From an uncultured Sutterella sp. (lineage in GTDB: Bacteria > Pseudomonadota > Gammaproteobacteria > Burkholderiales > Burkholderiaceae_F): a DNA stretch of 64,000 nt. The notes under the pieces are model-generated. The model worked only from the letters and a program-made list of their open reading frames with translations. It had not been told where the DNA came from and did no database searches. The translations under genes and the position numbers were made by a program. Below, piece after piece: positions 1 through 9,729 of the stretch. Position 1 is the stretch's first letter. Each line of letters opens with the position of its first letter. The stretch is from NCBI GenBank assembly GCA_937943605.1, contig CALEAW010000062.1, positions 18,061-82,060 of the forward strand, read 5' to 3'.

Positions 1-891
1 AGTACCTAGCTTGCCAACGACAATACCACCTGCACGATTGGCTATGCGTACAGCTTCTTCAATATTTGCCCCTGTTGCAAGCATGGTGGCCAAAATGGCG
101 ATCACAGTATCGCCAGCACCCGAAACATCGTAGACTTCACGGGCTTGGGTCGGAACAGTCAATTGTCCGTCTTGGTGATAGAGCGTCATGCCCTCTTCAC
201 TTCGCGTTAATAGTAAGTACCGAAGACCTAGGGCTTCACGTAAACCTTGTGCTTTGGTAGTCAACTCTTCTTCGGAGTTCCAAGCCCCGACGACTTGCCG
301 CAATTCAGAACGATTGGGAGTCAAAATGGTGGCACCTTTATAGCGCGAGTAATCGTCACCCTTAGGATCTACAAGGACTGGAATGCCAGCATCGTTTGCC
401 ATTTCGATCATGCGAACGATATGGGAAAGTCCGCCTTTGCCGTAATCAGATAAGACGAGTACGTCATGTTGAGCCAGTAAAGAGCGGAAGCGGTCTAAAT
501 GCTGATTTAAAACTTCTTGAGCTGGCAAGGCTTCAAAGTCACAACGAAGCATCTGTTGTTGACGGGCGACGACACGTAATTTAACTGTGGTCGCTAAGGA
601 GTCGTCAAACTGCAAGTAAGGCGTGATGCCTTGTTCGTGAGCAAAACGTTCGAGGGTATGACCAGGTTCATCATTGCCGACAACGCAAAGCAGTGAAGAG
701 CTTGCGCCAACGCTAGCAATATTGACGGCAACATTGGCAGCACCGCCAAGTCGTTCTTCTGTTCGGCTGATGCGAACGACGGGGACGGGGGCTTCGGGGG
801 AAATGCGATCGGCATCGCCAAACCAATAGCGATCTAACATGGCATCGCCCGTGACGAGTACGCGTGCTTTCTTAAGTAGGGATTTGTCCAT
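1..891 (-). CDS. hldE: D-glycero-beta-D-manno-heptose-7-phosphate kinase (RfaE1/HldE kinase domain), partial
   Basis: This ribokinase-family kinase phosphorylates heptose 7-phosphate at O-1 in ADP-heptose synthesis for the LPS inner core. The reading frame begins MDKSLLKKARVLVTGDAMLD, followed by the substrate-binding stretch RISPEAPVPVV and the family signature GGAANVAVN. It is still open at the window edge at VVGKLGT, which is typically close to the end of the kinase domain. It is therefore impossible to say here whether it is a stand-alone kinase (hldA/rfaE1) or fused to the adenylyltransferase (hldE). The start at 891 is preferred because it gives the usual distance to VTGD. An in-frame ATG at 912 adds seven residues, and neither start has a clear Shine-Dalgarno sequence. 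It is divergent from the pmm-pgi-waaCA operon, which serves the same pathway. Confidence 0.9.
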   Translation of the reverse strand, partial: MDKSLLKKARVLVTGDAMLDRYWFGDADRISPEAPVPVVRISRTEERLGGAANVAVNIASVGASSSLLCVVGNDEPGHTLERFAHEQGITPYLQFDDSLATTVKLRVVARQQQMLRCDFEALPAQEVLNQHLDRFRSLLAQHDVLVLSDYGKGGLSHIVRMIEMANDAGIPVLVDPKGDDYSRYKGATILTPNRSELRQVVGAWNSEEELTTKAQGLREALGLRYLLLTRSEEGMTLYHQDGQLTVPTQAREVYDVSGAGDTVIAILATMLATGANIEEAVRIANRAGGIVVGKLGT

Positions 892-1080
892 ATAACTTGA
901 AAGTAGTCTCATGGCTACGTTGGATGAGGTTGTGCCTCGATTGTAATGGGTGTGAGCCCTTTTCGTCAGAGACTATGTAAATCAGTTAATGAAAGTTCAT
1001 CGAGAAAGCCCCTCAAATTCGAAAAACTGTTTCTGAATGTCATGAAATTTTGTAGGAAGGCAAGGAGGTGTGTTCTAAAT

Positions 1081-1109
1081 TTGGGCTCTCTGCGCGGTTT
1101 AGCTACAAT
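1081..1109 (+). promoter_or_regulatory. candidate sigma-70 promoter for pmm operon
   Basis: TTGGGC at 1081-1086 and TACAAT at 1104-1109 are separated by exactly 17 bases. This gives a predicted leader of about 60 bases before pmm. The 286-base gap between hldE and pmm shows nothing else I can support. The call rests on consensus match only. Confidence 0.45.
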
Positions 1110-1177
1110 AAGTCAATTAAACACCGAAAACGTCAGAGTTAGTTTGTCGTTGGTGGTTCATGTTGAGGAGATAAGTT

Positions 1178-2560
1178 ATGGCGCCCGACGCCTCCATTTT
1201 TAAGGCTTATGACATTCGTGGCATTGTTGATCAAACGCTGACTGAAGAAGCAGTTCGTCAAGTTGGTCGTGTGTTGGGGAGTCTTGCTCGTGAAGCAGGG
1301 CGTACCTCATTCTGCGTTGGACGTGACGGTCGTTTGTCTGGCGAACGCTTGGCGAATGCTCTAATGGAAGGCATTGTCTCCACGGGTATTGATGTGATCA
1401 ATATCGGGATGGTTCCAACACCAGTCTTGTATTTTGCAACTGTCCATTATGAGAACGGTAGTGGCGTTGCTGTCACAGGCTCTCATAACCCTCCGGAATA
1501 TAACGGTTTAAAGATGATGATCGGTGGTATTACTTTGTTTGCCGATCAGATTCAGGATATACGTCGTCGTATTGAATTTGAAGATTGGCATGTGGCAGAA
1601 AAGCCTGGTGAGATTCGTGAAGAAGATGTTTTGCCAGCTTATCTTGAACATGTGTTATCTGATGTTCGCTTAGCCCGTCCGATGCGCATTGCGATTGATG
1701 CTGGTAATGGTGTAGCTGGTCCCGTTGCAACGAAGTTGTTTAAGGCTTTGGGTTGCGAAGTGACTGAGCTTTACACCGATGTGGATGGCAACTTCCCGAA
1801 TCATCATCCTGATCCTTCTAAACCTGAAAATCTGGAAGACTTGAAGGCGACGGTTCGTGCTGCTGGCTTAGAGGTCGGTTTGGCCTTTGATGGCGACGGT
1901 GACCGTTTGGGGGTTGTGACCAATGCTGGTAACGTCATCTTCCCTGATCGACAAATGATGTTGTTTGCCAAGGATATTTTGGTTCATCATCCAGGTGCTC
2001 AAATTGTCTACGACGTCAAGTGCACGCGTCGCTTGATTCCGTGGATTGAAAGCAATGGCGGTGTTCCGACAATTAGCAGAACGGGGCACTCTTTGGTAAA
2101 GGCGAAGTTGCGTGAAACGGGAGCGCCTTTTGCAGGGGAGATGTCAGGGCATTTGTTCTTTAACGACGGCCGTTGGCCAGGATTTGACGATGGCGTTTAT
2201 GCAGGGGCTCGATTGCTTGAAATTCTGTCGCGCGAAAAGGATCCGTCGGCCGTCTTGGATGGTTTGCCAAGCGCTGTGAATACGCCTGAATTGCAAATCA
2301 AGATGGCTGAAGGAGAAAACAAGCGTTTCATCGAACGTCTTCAGCAGGAAGTGAAGTTTGATGATGCTTCTCAGGTGATTACGATTGATGGTGTTCGTGT
2401 GGAATGGGATGACGGTTTTGCTTTGGCACGTTCTTCGAATACGACTCCTGTCGTTGTCTTGCGTTTAGAAGGCGATACGCCAGAGGCTTTGGAACGCATT
2501 AAACAGACTTTTGCTACGGCGCTTTTGCAGGTAGAACCAACATTACAACTACCTTTTTAA
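1178..2560 (+). CDS. phosphomannomutase/phosphoglucomutase
   Basis: An alpha-D-phosphohexomutase that interconverts hexose 1- and 6-phosphates and so supplies sugar nucleotides for LPS and exopolysaccharide. The 460 residues match the AlgC/ManB class in length. The phosphoserine loop TGSHNPPEYNG lies around residues 100-110, with catalytic Ser102. The metal-binding loop DGDGD is at 238-242, and the sugar-recognition motif GEMSGH follows near 320. A good GAGGAG ribosome site sits 8 bases before the ATG. It leads a run of closely packed plus-strand genes (pmm, pgi, waaC, waaA, thiD) with gaps or overlaps of a few bases, so it is probably cotranscribed with LPS-core genes. Substrate preference between mannose and glucose cannot be read from sequence alone. 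Confidence 0.92.
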   Translation: MAPDASIFKAYDIRGIVDQTLTEEAVRQVGRVLGSLAREAGRTSFCVGRDGRLSGERLANALMEGIVSTGIDVINIGMVPTPVLYFATVHYENGSGVAVTGSHNPPEYNGLKMMIGGITLFADQIQDIRRRIEFEDWHVAEKPGEIREEDVLPAYLEHVLSDVRLARPMRIAIDAGNGVAGPVATKLFKALGCEVTELYTDVDGNFPNHHPDPSKPENLEDLKATVRAAGLEVGLAFDGDGDRLGVVTNAGNVIFPDRQMMLFAKDILVHHPGAQIVYDVKCTRRLIPWIESNGGVPTISRTGHSLVKAKLRETGAPFAGEMSGHLFFNDGRWPGFDDGVYAGARLLEILSREKDPSAVLDGLPSAVNTPELQIKMAEGENKRFIERLQQEVKFDDASQVITIDGVRVEWDDGFALARSSNTTPVVVLRLEGDTPEALERIKQTFATALLQVEPTLQLPF

Positions 2561-2575
2561 TGGGTAGAGCAATTT

Positions 2576-4033
2576 ATGACTGATAAAACCAATTGGACAT
2601 TACTGCCTTTCCTTCGAGATAGTCAGGGTGTCCCTACTACGATCACTGCTTGTGGTTTAAGACTGGATATTGCTCGACAGCGATTGACCGGGGAAGATTT
2701 TAACCGCTTGGTGGAGCACTGCCGTGCACGAGGTGTCGCTGAGGCTCATCAGCGTATGGTCAGCGGTGACATCGTCAATGTGTCTGAAAAGCGTGCTGCA
2801 TTACATACGTCATTGCGAGCTTGGACGCCAACTGTGCCCAAATATGATGAGGTGGTGCACGAACGTAAGCGAATGTTAGAGTTTGCTACCCAAGTCCGAG
2901 AAGGGGTGTGGTTGGGTTGCCGCGGTGATCGTATTACGGATGTCATCAATATTGGTATTGGTGGCTCAGAAATGGGACCTCACGCGGTTTATCACGCATT
3001 GCGTCCATCTAATCCGTCCATTCGTCTCCATTTTTTATCAACGGTCGATGGTGTTTTATTAGAGCGAATCTTGGATGCGTGCAATCCACGTTCTACGTTG
3101 GTTGTCGTTTCTTCTAAGAGCTTTGGAACACGTGAGACGTTAGTCAATGCTGCGGCGGTCGACCAGTGGTTGCTAGATGCGGGTATTGTGGGCGCCGATC
3201 GTGCACGTCACATGGTCGTGGTTTCTGCCAATGCTGAAGCGGCTAACCAGATGTGTGTCCCTGAAGAAAATCTTTTCAAGTTTTGGGATTGGGTCGGGGG
3301 ACGCTTTTCTGTTTGGGGTGCTGTCGGCTTGCCTTTAGCCATCGCTTTAGGTCCTGACGTCTTTATCGAGTTCTTACAGGGTGCGGCTGAAATGGATCGC
3401 CACTCTTTGACTGCACCTTTAGAGAAGAATTTACCCGCCTTATTGGCGATGTTGGCGTTCTGGAACGCATCGCGTTTGGATATTGGTTCTCACTGTGTTT
3501 TACCGTATGACGAGCGGTTGCGTGTGATTGTGCCTTGGTTGCAACAGCTTGAAATGGAATCGCTTGGTAAGAACCATACCCCTGATGGGCGTCGAATCCC
3601 AGGCCGTACTGGGCAAGCTGTGTGGGGTTCTAATGGGAATGAGGCACAGCATAGTTTTTATCAGTGGTTGAGAGAAGGTACGGGGCGCTCTAGCATTGAT
3701 TTGATTTGGACGGAAATGCCAGGACATCGATATGCCGAACACTATCGCGTGCTCTTGGCCAATGCGCGTGCGCAGGCTGAGGCATTGATTATGCGAGACC
3801 CTGATAACCCTTGCTTTAATGCTGTGACAGCCATTGTTGTTGATGCAGTAACGCCAAGACGTGTCGGGGCCTTGATGGCTATGTATGAGCACAAGACCAC
3901 GATGCTTGGTACGCTCTTCAGTATTAATCCGTTCGATCAGCCTGGTGTTGAGTTGGGGAAACGTTTAAGCCGCCGTGCTGAACGTGGCGACGACCCTAAA
4001 ACTGCAGTGGCAGAAGAGGTGATGTTTAAGTGA
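2576..4033 (+). CDS. pgi: glucose-6-phosphate isomerase
   Basis: Cytosolic isomerase that converts glucose 6-phosphate to fructose 6-phosphate. The phosphate-binding region NIGIGGSEMGP is near residues 125-135. The predicted catalytic Glu328 lies in LEMESLGK and His359 in EAQHSFYQ. The C-terminal signature PFDQPGVELGK holds the conserved lysine. At 485 residues it is shorter than the 549-residue E. coli enzyme, with the shortening mainly at the N-terminus, but every active-site element is present. It starts 15 bases after pmm and ends in a 4-base GTGA overlap with waaC, which suggests translational coupling. It links the sugar-phosphate pool to the heptose and mannose branches encoded beside it. 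Confidence 0.95.
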   Translation: MTDKTNWTLLPFLRDSQGVPTTITACGLRLDIARQRLTGEDFNRLVEHCRARGVAEAHQRMVSGDIVNVSEKRAALHTSLRAWTPTVPKYDEVVHERKRMLEFATQVREGVWLGCRGDRITDVINIGIGGSEMGPHAVYHALRPSNPSIRLHFLSTVDGVLLERILDACNPRSTLVVVSSKSFGTRETLVNAAAVDQWLLDAGIVGADRARHMVVVSANAEAANQMCVPEENLFKFWDWVGGRFSVWGAVGLPLAIALGPDVFIEFLQGAAEMDRHSLTAPLEKNLPALLAMLAFWNASRLDIGSHCVLPYDERLRVIVPWLQQLEMESLGKNHTPDGRRIPGRTGQAVWGSNGNEAQHSFYQWLREGTGRSSIDLIWTEMPGHRYAEHYRVLLANARAQAEALIMRDPDNPCFNAVTAIVVDAVTPRRVGALMAMYEHKTTMLGTLFSINPFDQPGVELGKRLSRRAERGDDPKTAVAEEVMFK

Positions 4034-4992
4034 AGATTCTCGTGATTAAAACCTCCTCTATGGGGGATATCATTCATGCGCTTCCTATTGTGACTGATAT
4101 CAAGCAAGCCTTGCCTGATGCAGAGATTCACTGGGTTGCGGAGGAGAGCTTCAAGGAAATCCCGACACTTGCGCCTGGCGTGAGTAAGGTTCATGTCACT
4201 GCTTTCCGCCGTTGGCGAAAAGCAGTGATGTCGACGTCTGTGCGTGAAGAAATGGCAAGGGTTAAAGAGGCTTTACGTGCTGAACAGTACGATGTGGTCT
4301 TGGATATCCAGGGTTTAATGCGCTCGGCTATGGTGGCTCGCTGGACGGGCGTGCCGGCCTTTGGATATACCTGGGGTACAGTGCGCGAAAAAATGGCTTC
4401 CCTTGCCTATGCCTATAAATTGAATTTACCTGCTTCATTAGGCGCGGTTAGACGCTATCGTATGGCCGCCGCTCAGGCCTTGGGTTATAGCATCGATTCA
4501 GAGCATCCACTATTTGCTTTGAAGGCGACTGCTGAGCCATCTCTTGTTCCTGCGGGACCTTATGTTGCATTGGCTGTTAATACAAGTCGAGATGAAAAAC
4601 TATGGCCCGAAGATGCTTGGATCAAGATCGGTCGTCGTTTAGCTGGGGAAGGGTTGCGGAGTGTTCTCTTTTGGGGCAACGAAGTTGAACATGAACGTGT
4701 GAAGCGGATTGCGATGGGTATTCCTGGTGCAGAAGTTGCGCCTCGAAAGGGACTTGCGCAAACGGCAGCTTGCCTAGCCAAAGCTGAAGCTGTATTGGGT
4801 GTGGATACAGGGTTGGCGCATTTGGGCGCAGCTTTAGGGCGTCCGAGTGTAGGGATCTTTGTTTCTACGCCCACGGAAATTTTGAAGTTGATTGGCGACG
4901 GCGCTGTCCAAAGTTTAGGCGGTATCGGTGAGTGTCCTTCGGTTGATCAGATTTGGGATGCTTATAAATCAGTAACGGGAGAGCAGGCGTGA
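4030..4992 (+). CDS. waaC: lipopolysaccharide heptosyltransferase I
   Basis: GT9-family transferase that adds the first L-glycero-D-manno-heptose to Kdo2-lipid A at the inner face of the inner membrane. The N-terminus MKILVIKTSSMGDIIHALP is the family hallmark. The C-terminal nucleotide-sugar site includes GVDTGLAHLGAALGRPSVG. Its 320 residues are the usual length. The GTG start overlaps the pgi stop by four bases, and its own stop overlaps the waaA start by four, so the three genes are tightly coupled. Position directly before the Kdo transferase gene supports heptosyltransferase I rather than II (WaaF). Confidence 0.94.
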   Translation: MKILVIKTSSMGDIIHALPIVTDIKQALPDAEIHWVAEESFKEIPTLAPGVSKVHVTAFRRWRKAVMSTSVREEMARVKEALRAEQYDVVLDIQGLMRSAMVARWTGVPAFGYTWGTVREKMASLAYAYKLNLPASLGAVRRYRMAAAQALGYSIDSEHPLFALKATAEPSLVPAGPYVALAVNTSRDEKLWPEDAWIKIGRRLAGEGLRSVLFWGNEVEHERVKRIAMGIPGAEVAPRKGLAQTAACLAKAEAVLGVDTGLAHLGAALGRPSVGIFVSTPTEILKLIGDGAVQSLGGIGECPSVDQIWDAYKSVTGEQA

Positions 4993-6302
4993 AGATAACT
5001 CCGACCATGTATCGGGCTGTGAGTGTTGTGGCGTTACCCTTAGCAAGTCTCTATTTGATGTGGCGCTCTCGTCGTCAGCCTGCCTATAGGCAGTTTTGGG
5101 ATGAACGTTTTGCATGGACGACATTTCCTTTAAAGACGCCGCGTCCTCGTGTCTGGATTCATGCCGTCAGCGTAGGCGAAACTAATGCTGCAAAACCTCT
5201 TTTAGAGGCAGTGCTAAAACGTTGGCCCGAGTGTGATGTATTGTTGACACACATGACACCCACAGGGCGTGAGGCTGGTGCAAAATTGGTTGCGCTGGCG
5301 CCCGATCGCATTCATCAGTGTTATTTGCCTTATGACGCTCCGTACGCTGTCGAGAAGTTTTTTAGACAAACCGTACCGACGATCGGGATTATCATGGAAA
5401 CCGAAGTTTGGCCTAATCTGATGAGTGAGGCTCAACGCTGTGGTGTTCCGATGATTTTGGCGAATGCTAGAGAAAGTGAGAAATCACGCGCTCAGGCTGC
5501 GCGCATCATCGATGTGATGCGTCCTGCTTTTAGTAGTTTTGCGGCTATTTTGGCGCAAAGTGAAGAAGATAAGGAACGTCTTGAAAGCTTGGGTGGCCGA
5601 AATGTTACGGTTTGTGGAAGCGTGAAATTTGATCTCCGCCCGAATTTATCTCAAGAGGCAGCCGCGAGAGCATGGAAGGCAACCATGGATCGTCCGGTCG
5701 CCTTAATTGCTTCGACTCGCCAGGGTGAAGAAGTGCGCTTTGCGAAAGCAATGGCTGAACGTCGAGATCTACTAAAGCGCGCGCAATTTTGGTTGGTGCC
5801 ACGGCATCCACAACGTTTTGATGAGGTCTATCGTTGTTTGACTGAGGCCGGTTTAAATGTTTGTCGTCGTTCTGCCATTATGGATCCTGCAGATATTCCT
5901 TCAGATGCTGATATTGTTTTGGGCGATAGTATGGGCGAGATGAGCTTTTACTGCGCTTTGGCGGATATGACAGCTATGGGAGGGTCTTTTGAGAATCACG
6001 GCTCTCAAAATGTGATCGAGCCAGCGTTGGCTGGATCCCCGATTGTCGTGGGCCCGTCGGATTTTAACTTTGCTAAAGTAATTCGCGATGGATTGGCTGC
6101 GGGAGCAATGGTGCAGGTTCAGACGCCGATGCAAGCCCTGGATCAATTTGAACAATGGCTAGATGTGCCTGCCTCGAGAGTGCAGGCATCTGAATGTGCA
6201 TTGGAATTTTCTCGTCAGTATGCAGGGGCAACCGAACGCATGATGACGATATTGGAGGTACTGTGGCAGAAAGCGCAAAAAACGGCATCCCTAACGTCGT
6301 AA
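4989..6302 (+). CDS. waaA: 3-deoxy-D-manno-octulosonic acid (Kdo) transferase
   Basis: Membrane-anchored GT30 enzyme that transfers Kdo from CMP-Kdo to the lipid A precursor. An N-terminal hydrophobic anchor (about residues 10-25) precedes HAVSVGET, whose Glu64 is the expected catalytic residue. The C-terminal half holds the nucleotide-sugar binding fold with GGSFENHGSQNVIEPA. Length is 437, as expected. It uses a GTG start within the end of waaC. Its 3' end overlaps the probable thiD start by 40 bases. Whether it is mono- or bifunctional cannot be decided here. Confidence 0.94.
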   Translation: MKITPTMYRAVSVVALPLASLYLMWRSRRQPAYRQFWDERFAWTTFPLKTPRPRVWIHAVSVGETNAAKPLLEAVLKRWPECDVLLTHMTPTGREAGAKLVALAPDRIHQCYLPYDAPYAVEKFFRQTVPTIGIIMETEVWPNLMSEAQRCGVPMILANARESEKSRAQAARIIDVMRPAFSSFAAILAQSEEDKERLESLGGRNVTVCGSVKFDLRPNLSQEAAARAWKATMDRPVALIASTRQGEEVRFAKAMAERRDLLKRAQFWLVPRHPQRFDEVYRCLTEAGLNVCRRSAIMDPADIPSDADIVLGDSMGEMSFYCALADMTAMGGSFENHGSQNVIEPALAGSPIVVGPSDFNFAKVIRDGLAAGAMVQVQTPMQALDQFEQWLDVPASRVQASECALEFSRQYAGATERMMTILEVLWQKAQKTASLTS

Positions 6303-7099
6303 CGATTGCTGGGATTGACCCATCGGGTGGTGCAGGTGTATTGGCTGATGTGAAGGCAATCAGTGCCTGTGGTGCTTATGCCTGTGGTGTTGTCGCGGCT
6401 TTAACTGCACAAAATACGAAGGATGTGACGGGCGTCAGTCCTGTGTCGCCAGATTTTCTAAGAGAACAAATTGATACGCTTTTTTCTGATGTGCGTATTG
6501 ATGCTGTAAAAATCGGGATGTTGGGAACAACAGCTTTGATTGAAACAGTTGCCGATGCCTTGATTCATTGGAAACCGAAATATGTTGTTTTGGATCCTGT
6601 GATGGTGGCCAAAGGTGGCGGAAGGTTGCTGCAAAGTGATGCTGTTGAAGCGCTGAGAGATCGACTGTTACCCTTGGCAACAGTGGTAACGCCCAATTTG
6701 CCTGAGGCAATGAGTCTTTTAGGGCGCACGGAATCTGTTGACGAAGAAGACTTCCCTGAAGTTGCACGAGCACTGTGGGAATACGTGAAACGCAAGGATG
6801 CTTGGATTTTCTTGAAAGGTGGTCATTTGTCTGGCGAAGATGCGTACGATCTGCTCTTTAATGGCGTAGTTTCTGTACCTTATTCGGCGGCTCGTATTCA
6901 TACAAAAAATACGCATGGCACAGGGTGTACTTTATCTGCTGCTATCGCTGCTTATTTACCTCAGGAGGTTGACGTGCCAGCGGCGTGTCGTCGTGCCAAA
7001 GACTATCTGACTGGCGCTATTGCGCACGCAGATGAGCTGGAGGTAGGGCATGGTCATGGGCCAACGCATCACTTTTGGAGACTTTGGCAAGACAAATGA
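6263..7099 (+). CDS. thiD: hydroxymethylpyrimidine/phosphomethylpyrimidine kinase
   Basis: Phosphorylates HMP and HMP-phosphate in thiamine biosynthesis. Motifs are TIAGIDPSGGAG at the N-terminus, DPVMVAKGG in the middle, and the catalytic-cysteine loop HGTGCTLSAAIAAYL near the end. I place the start at GTG 6263, preceded by TTGGAGGT, which yields the normal 278 residues. A longer frame from 6194 would add an unrelated waaA-encoded extension. It overlaps the end of waaA, so it is probably the last gene of the pmm operon. No TPP riboswitch is visible, as expected for a gene inside an operon. Confidence 0.93.
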   Translation: MAESAKNGIPNVVTIAGIDPSGGAGVLADVKAISACGAYACGVVAALTAQNTKDVTGVSPVSPDFLREQIDTLFSDVRIDAVKIGMLGTTALIETVADALIHWKPKYVVLDPVMVAKGGGRLLQSDAVEALRDRLLPLATVVTPNLPEAMSLLGRTESVDEEDFPEVARALWEYVKRKDAWIFLKGGHLSGEDAYDLLFNGVVSVPYSAARIHTKNTHGTGCTLSAAIAAYLPQEVDVPAACRRAKDYLTGAIAHADELEVGHGHGPTHHFWRLWQDK

Positions 7100-7118
7100 A
7101 ACAAAATGTAATAAAGGG

Positions 7119-7147
7119 TTGACGGAATAAATTTTATCGTGCATACT
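7119..7147 (+). promoter_or_regulatory. promoter of tRNA-Met
   Basis: TTGACG at 7119-7124 and CATACT at 7142-7147 have a 17-base spacer. The predicted transcription start is about 7 bases before the mature tRNA, a normal arrangement for a tRNA gene. Confidence 0.7.
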
Positions 7148-7160
7148 TTCAATCCTCAAC

Positions 7161-7237
7161 GGCGCATTAGCTCAGTCGGTTAGAGCAGAGGAATCATAAT
7201 CCTTGTGTCCGCGGTTCGAGTCCGTGATGCGCCACCA
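7161..7237 (+). tRNA. tRNA-Met (anticodon CAT)
   Basis: A 77-base cloverleaf with acceptor stem GGCGCAT/ATGCGCC, D arm GCTC/GAGC, anticodon stem GAGGA/TCCTT around loop ATCATAA, T arm with TTCGAGT, and an encoded CCA end. The CAT anticodon could also mark the tRNA-Ile2 that carries lysidine. An elongator Met identity is the simpler call, and an isotype model would settle it. Confidence 0.9.
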
Positions 7238-7243
7238 AGATTT

Positions 7244-7284
7244 TAAAAGCCCCGTCTTCTAGTTTGAAGTGCGGGGCTTTTCTT
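7244..7284 (+). terminator. rho-independent terminator after tRNA-Met
   Basis: AAAAGCCCCG (7244-7253) pairs with CGGGGCTTTT (7272-7281), followed by further T residues. Confidence 0.85.
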
Positions 7285-7361
7285 TTATGCCTCGATTTCA
7301 ATGGGTTCATTGAAGTCGAAATGATTAATTCATCAATTTATATCGTCACCGGGTGTAAACC

Positions 7362-8690
7362 GTGCAAGCGAAAAAACTTTACCTCCGCAGCTTTGGCTGC
7401 CAAATGAATGATTACGACAGTGGTCGTATTGCGGACCTGCTTCAGGCTGAAATGGGATATGAGCGTACGAATGAGCTTGAGGAGGCTGATCTCGTTGTTG
7501 TGAATACGTGTTCCATTCGTGAAAAGGCGCAAGAAAAGACATTCTCTGATTTAGGTCGTATCCGTGAAGTGAAAAAGGGTAGACCAGGGATGTTGATTGC
7601 TGTGGGGGGCTGTGTTGCCAGCCAGGAAGGCGAAAATGTGATTCGCCGTGCCCCTTGTGTTGACGTTGTGTTTGGTCCTCAAACTTTGCATCGTTTGCCA
7701 GAGTTATTGAAAAAACGTGTAAAAACAGGTCGACCGCAAGTGGATGTGACATTCCCTGAAATTGAAAAATTTGATCATCTACCGATGCCTAAGGCACAGG
7801 GCGCTGCGGCCTTCGTCTCGATTATGGAAGGTTGCTCCAAGTACTGTTCGTATTGTGTGGTGCCTTATACACGTGGTGAAGAAATTTCTCGCCCAATGGT
7901 GGATGTATTGCTTGAAGTTGCACAACTCGCGGATCAGGGGGTAAAAGAAATTACCTTGCTCGGGCAAAATGTGAACGCTTATCGCGGTGCTATGCCTGAT
8001 GGCAATATCGCCGATTTTGCATTGTTGCTTGATTATGTATCTGAAATTGAAGGCATTGAGCGCATTCGCTATACGACAAGCCATCCGCGAGAATTCTCTC
8101 AACGCATTATCGATGCCTATGCGCGTTTACCAAAATTGGTGAACCATGTTCATTTGCCTGTGCAAGCAGGTTCGGACCGTGTGTTGGCTGCGATGAAGCG
8201 TGGCTATACCGCTACAGAATATTTAGAAATCGTGCGTAAATTGCGTGCTTTGCGTCCTGAGATTTCTATTGCGACTGACTTTATTGTTGGTTTCCCTGGA
8301 GAAACGGAAGAAGATTTTGAAGAAACAATGAAGTTGGTCGAAGCGGTCGGCTTTGATGCGAGTTTCTCTTTTGTCTATAGTCCGCGTCCTGGAACGCCGG
8401 CAGCCCGTTTGCCTGATGACACGCCTTATGACGTCAAGTTGGCACGTTTACAACGTCTGCAGTCCGTGATCGATGCTAATGCCACACGCATTAGTCAAAC
8501 CATGTTAGGTACAGAGCAACGTGTACTCGTTCTGGGGCCTGCTCGCAAGGGTGAAGGCTTTTTGATGGCTCGCACTGACAATAACCGTATTGTGAATTTT
8601 GAAGGGCCTGAATCCCTCATTGATACGATGGTGCGTGTTAAAGTGACTGACGTGTATCCGCATTCGCTTGGCGGACAACTTCTTCCCTAA
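7362..8690 (+). CDS. miaB: tRNA-2-methylthio-N6-dimethylallyladenosine synthase
   Basis: Radical-SAM methylthiotransferase that modifies A37 of tRNAs reading UNN codons. The auxiliary iron-sulfur cysteines are C13, C50 and C84. The radical-SAM triad is C158, C162 and C165 in [11 protein letters not shown]-terminal TRAM-like domain follows, and length is 442. The likely start is GTG at 7362, giving [14 protein letters not shown] see no strong ribosome-binding site in front of it. It heads the miaB-phoH-ybeY-corC-lnt block conserved in proteobacteria. Confidence 0.95.
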   Translation: MQAKKLYLRSFGCQMNDYDSGRIADLLQAEMGYERTNELEEADLVVVNTCSIREKAQEKTFSDLGRIREVKKGRPGMLIAVGGCVASQEGENVIRRAPCVDVVFGPQTLHRLPELLKKRVKTGRPQVDVTFPEIEKFDHLPMPKAQGAAAFVSIMEGCSKYCSYCVVPYTRGEEISRPMVDVLLEVAQLADQGVKEITLLGQNVNAYRGAMPDGNIADFALLLDYVSEIEGIERIRYTTSHPREFSQRIIDAYARLPKLVNHVHLPVQAGSDRVLAAMKRGYTATEYLEIVRKLRALRPEISIATDFIVGFPGETEEDFEETMKLVEAVGFDASFSFVYSPRPGTPAARLPDDTPYDVKLARLQRLQSVIDANATRISQTMLGTEQRVLVLGPARKGEGFLMARTDNNRIVNFEGPESLIDTMVRVKVTDVYPHSLGGQLLP

Positions 8691-8706
8691 GGACAGATCG
8701 TCAAAA

Positions 8707-9729
8707 ATGGAAAAAGAAATCATTCCGGAAACCCTTCGTTATTCGGCTGACGCTGGGAATGCAGAGTTATCAGCTTTGTGTGGCCCACTAGATGAGAACT
8801 TACGACAGATTGAAAACATTCTGAATGTTCGCATTAGCCGTCGTGGTGACGTATTTCGGGTGACTGGTGATCGGGAACAGGCTCGACGCGCGACGACGGC
8901 TTTAGCAACGCTGATGCAGCGCGTTAAACGTTCTGGTGAAGATTTGAACGTTGATGACATTCAGTGGCATTTTGTCGGTCGCGACGACGAATATCGTAGT
9001 GGGGCTATTTCCAGTCCTGAGGGCGATGTTACGTCTATCGATCTTAAAACTCGTCGTCGTGACTTGCAGGGACGTACGCCTAATCAGAGGCAGTATCTCA
9101 AAGCCATCATGGGACATGATATTAGTTTCGGGGTCGGGCCTGCAGGTACGGGGAAAACCTTTTTGGCAGTTGCTGCTGCAGTTGATGCCTTTGAGCGCGG
9201 GACGGTAGAACGCATTGTGTTGACTCGTCCTGCGGTTGAAGCTGGCGAACGTTTAGGCTTTTTACCAGGCGATTTGACGCAAAAGGTCGATCCGTATTTG
9301 CGTCCACTGTACGATGCGCTTTTTGATCTGATGGGTTTCGAAAAGTCCCAACGTTTGATGGAGCGACAGTCTATCGAAGTCGCCCCTTTGGCCTATATGC
9401 GTGGTCGTACACTCAATAATGCGTTCGTGATTCTCGATGAGGCTCAAAATACGACGCCTGAACAGATGAAAATGTTCTTGACGCGTATTGGTTTTGGCTC
9501 GAAGGCGGTGATCACAGGTGACATTACTCAGATTGACTTACCTAAGGGTGTGCCAAGCGGATTGAAACATGCCATTAAAATTTTAGATGGCGTCCGCGGT
9601 ATCGCCATTACCCGCTTTACTTCTAAGGATGTTGTTCGTCATCCGTTGGTTGCTCGTATTGTCGAGGCGTATGAAGAAGCTGCTAAAGAGCAGGAAATGA
9701 AAACAAAGAAGGAAGAAGCGCATGTGTGA
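8707..9729 (+). CDS. PhoH-family ATPase (YbeZ)
   Basis: Cytosolic P-loop ATPase of the PhoH/YbeZ family that works with YbeY in RNA metabolism. The Walker A motif GPAGTGKT lies near residues 144-151, and a Walker B-like VILDEAQNTTPEQ follows. An in-frame TTG at 8668 lies inside miaB. I prefer ATG 8707 (MEKEIIPETLRY), which gives 340 residues. The stop overlaps the ybeY start by 8 bases, consistent with a coupled functional pair. Confidence 0.92.
   Translation: MEKEIIPETLRYSADAGNAELSALCGPLDENLRQIENILNVRISRRGDVFRVTGDREQARRATTALATLMQRVKRSGEDLNVDDIQWHFVGRDDEYRSGAISSPEGDVTSIDLKTRRRDLQGRTPNQRQYLKAIMGHDISFGVGPAGTGKTFLAVAAAVDAFERGTVERIVLTRPAVEAGERLGFLPGDLTQKVDPYLRPLYDALFDLMGFEKSQRLMERQSIEVAPLAYMRGRTLNNAFVILDEAQNTTPEQMKMFLTRIGFGSKAVITGDITQIDLPKGVPSGLKHAIKILDGVRGIAITRFTSKDVVRHPLVARIVEAYEEAAKEQEMKTKKEEAHV

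Noticed and set aside
946..1203. 85-codon frame before pmm
   Set aside because: Overlaps the pmm start in another frame and lies over the predicted promoter; no domain or ribosome site.
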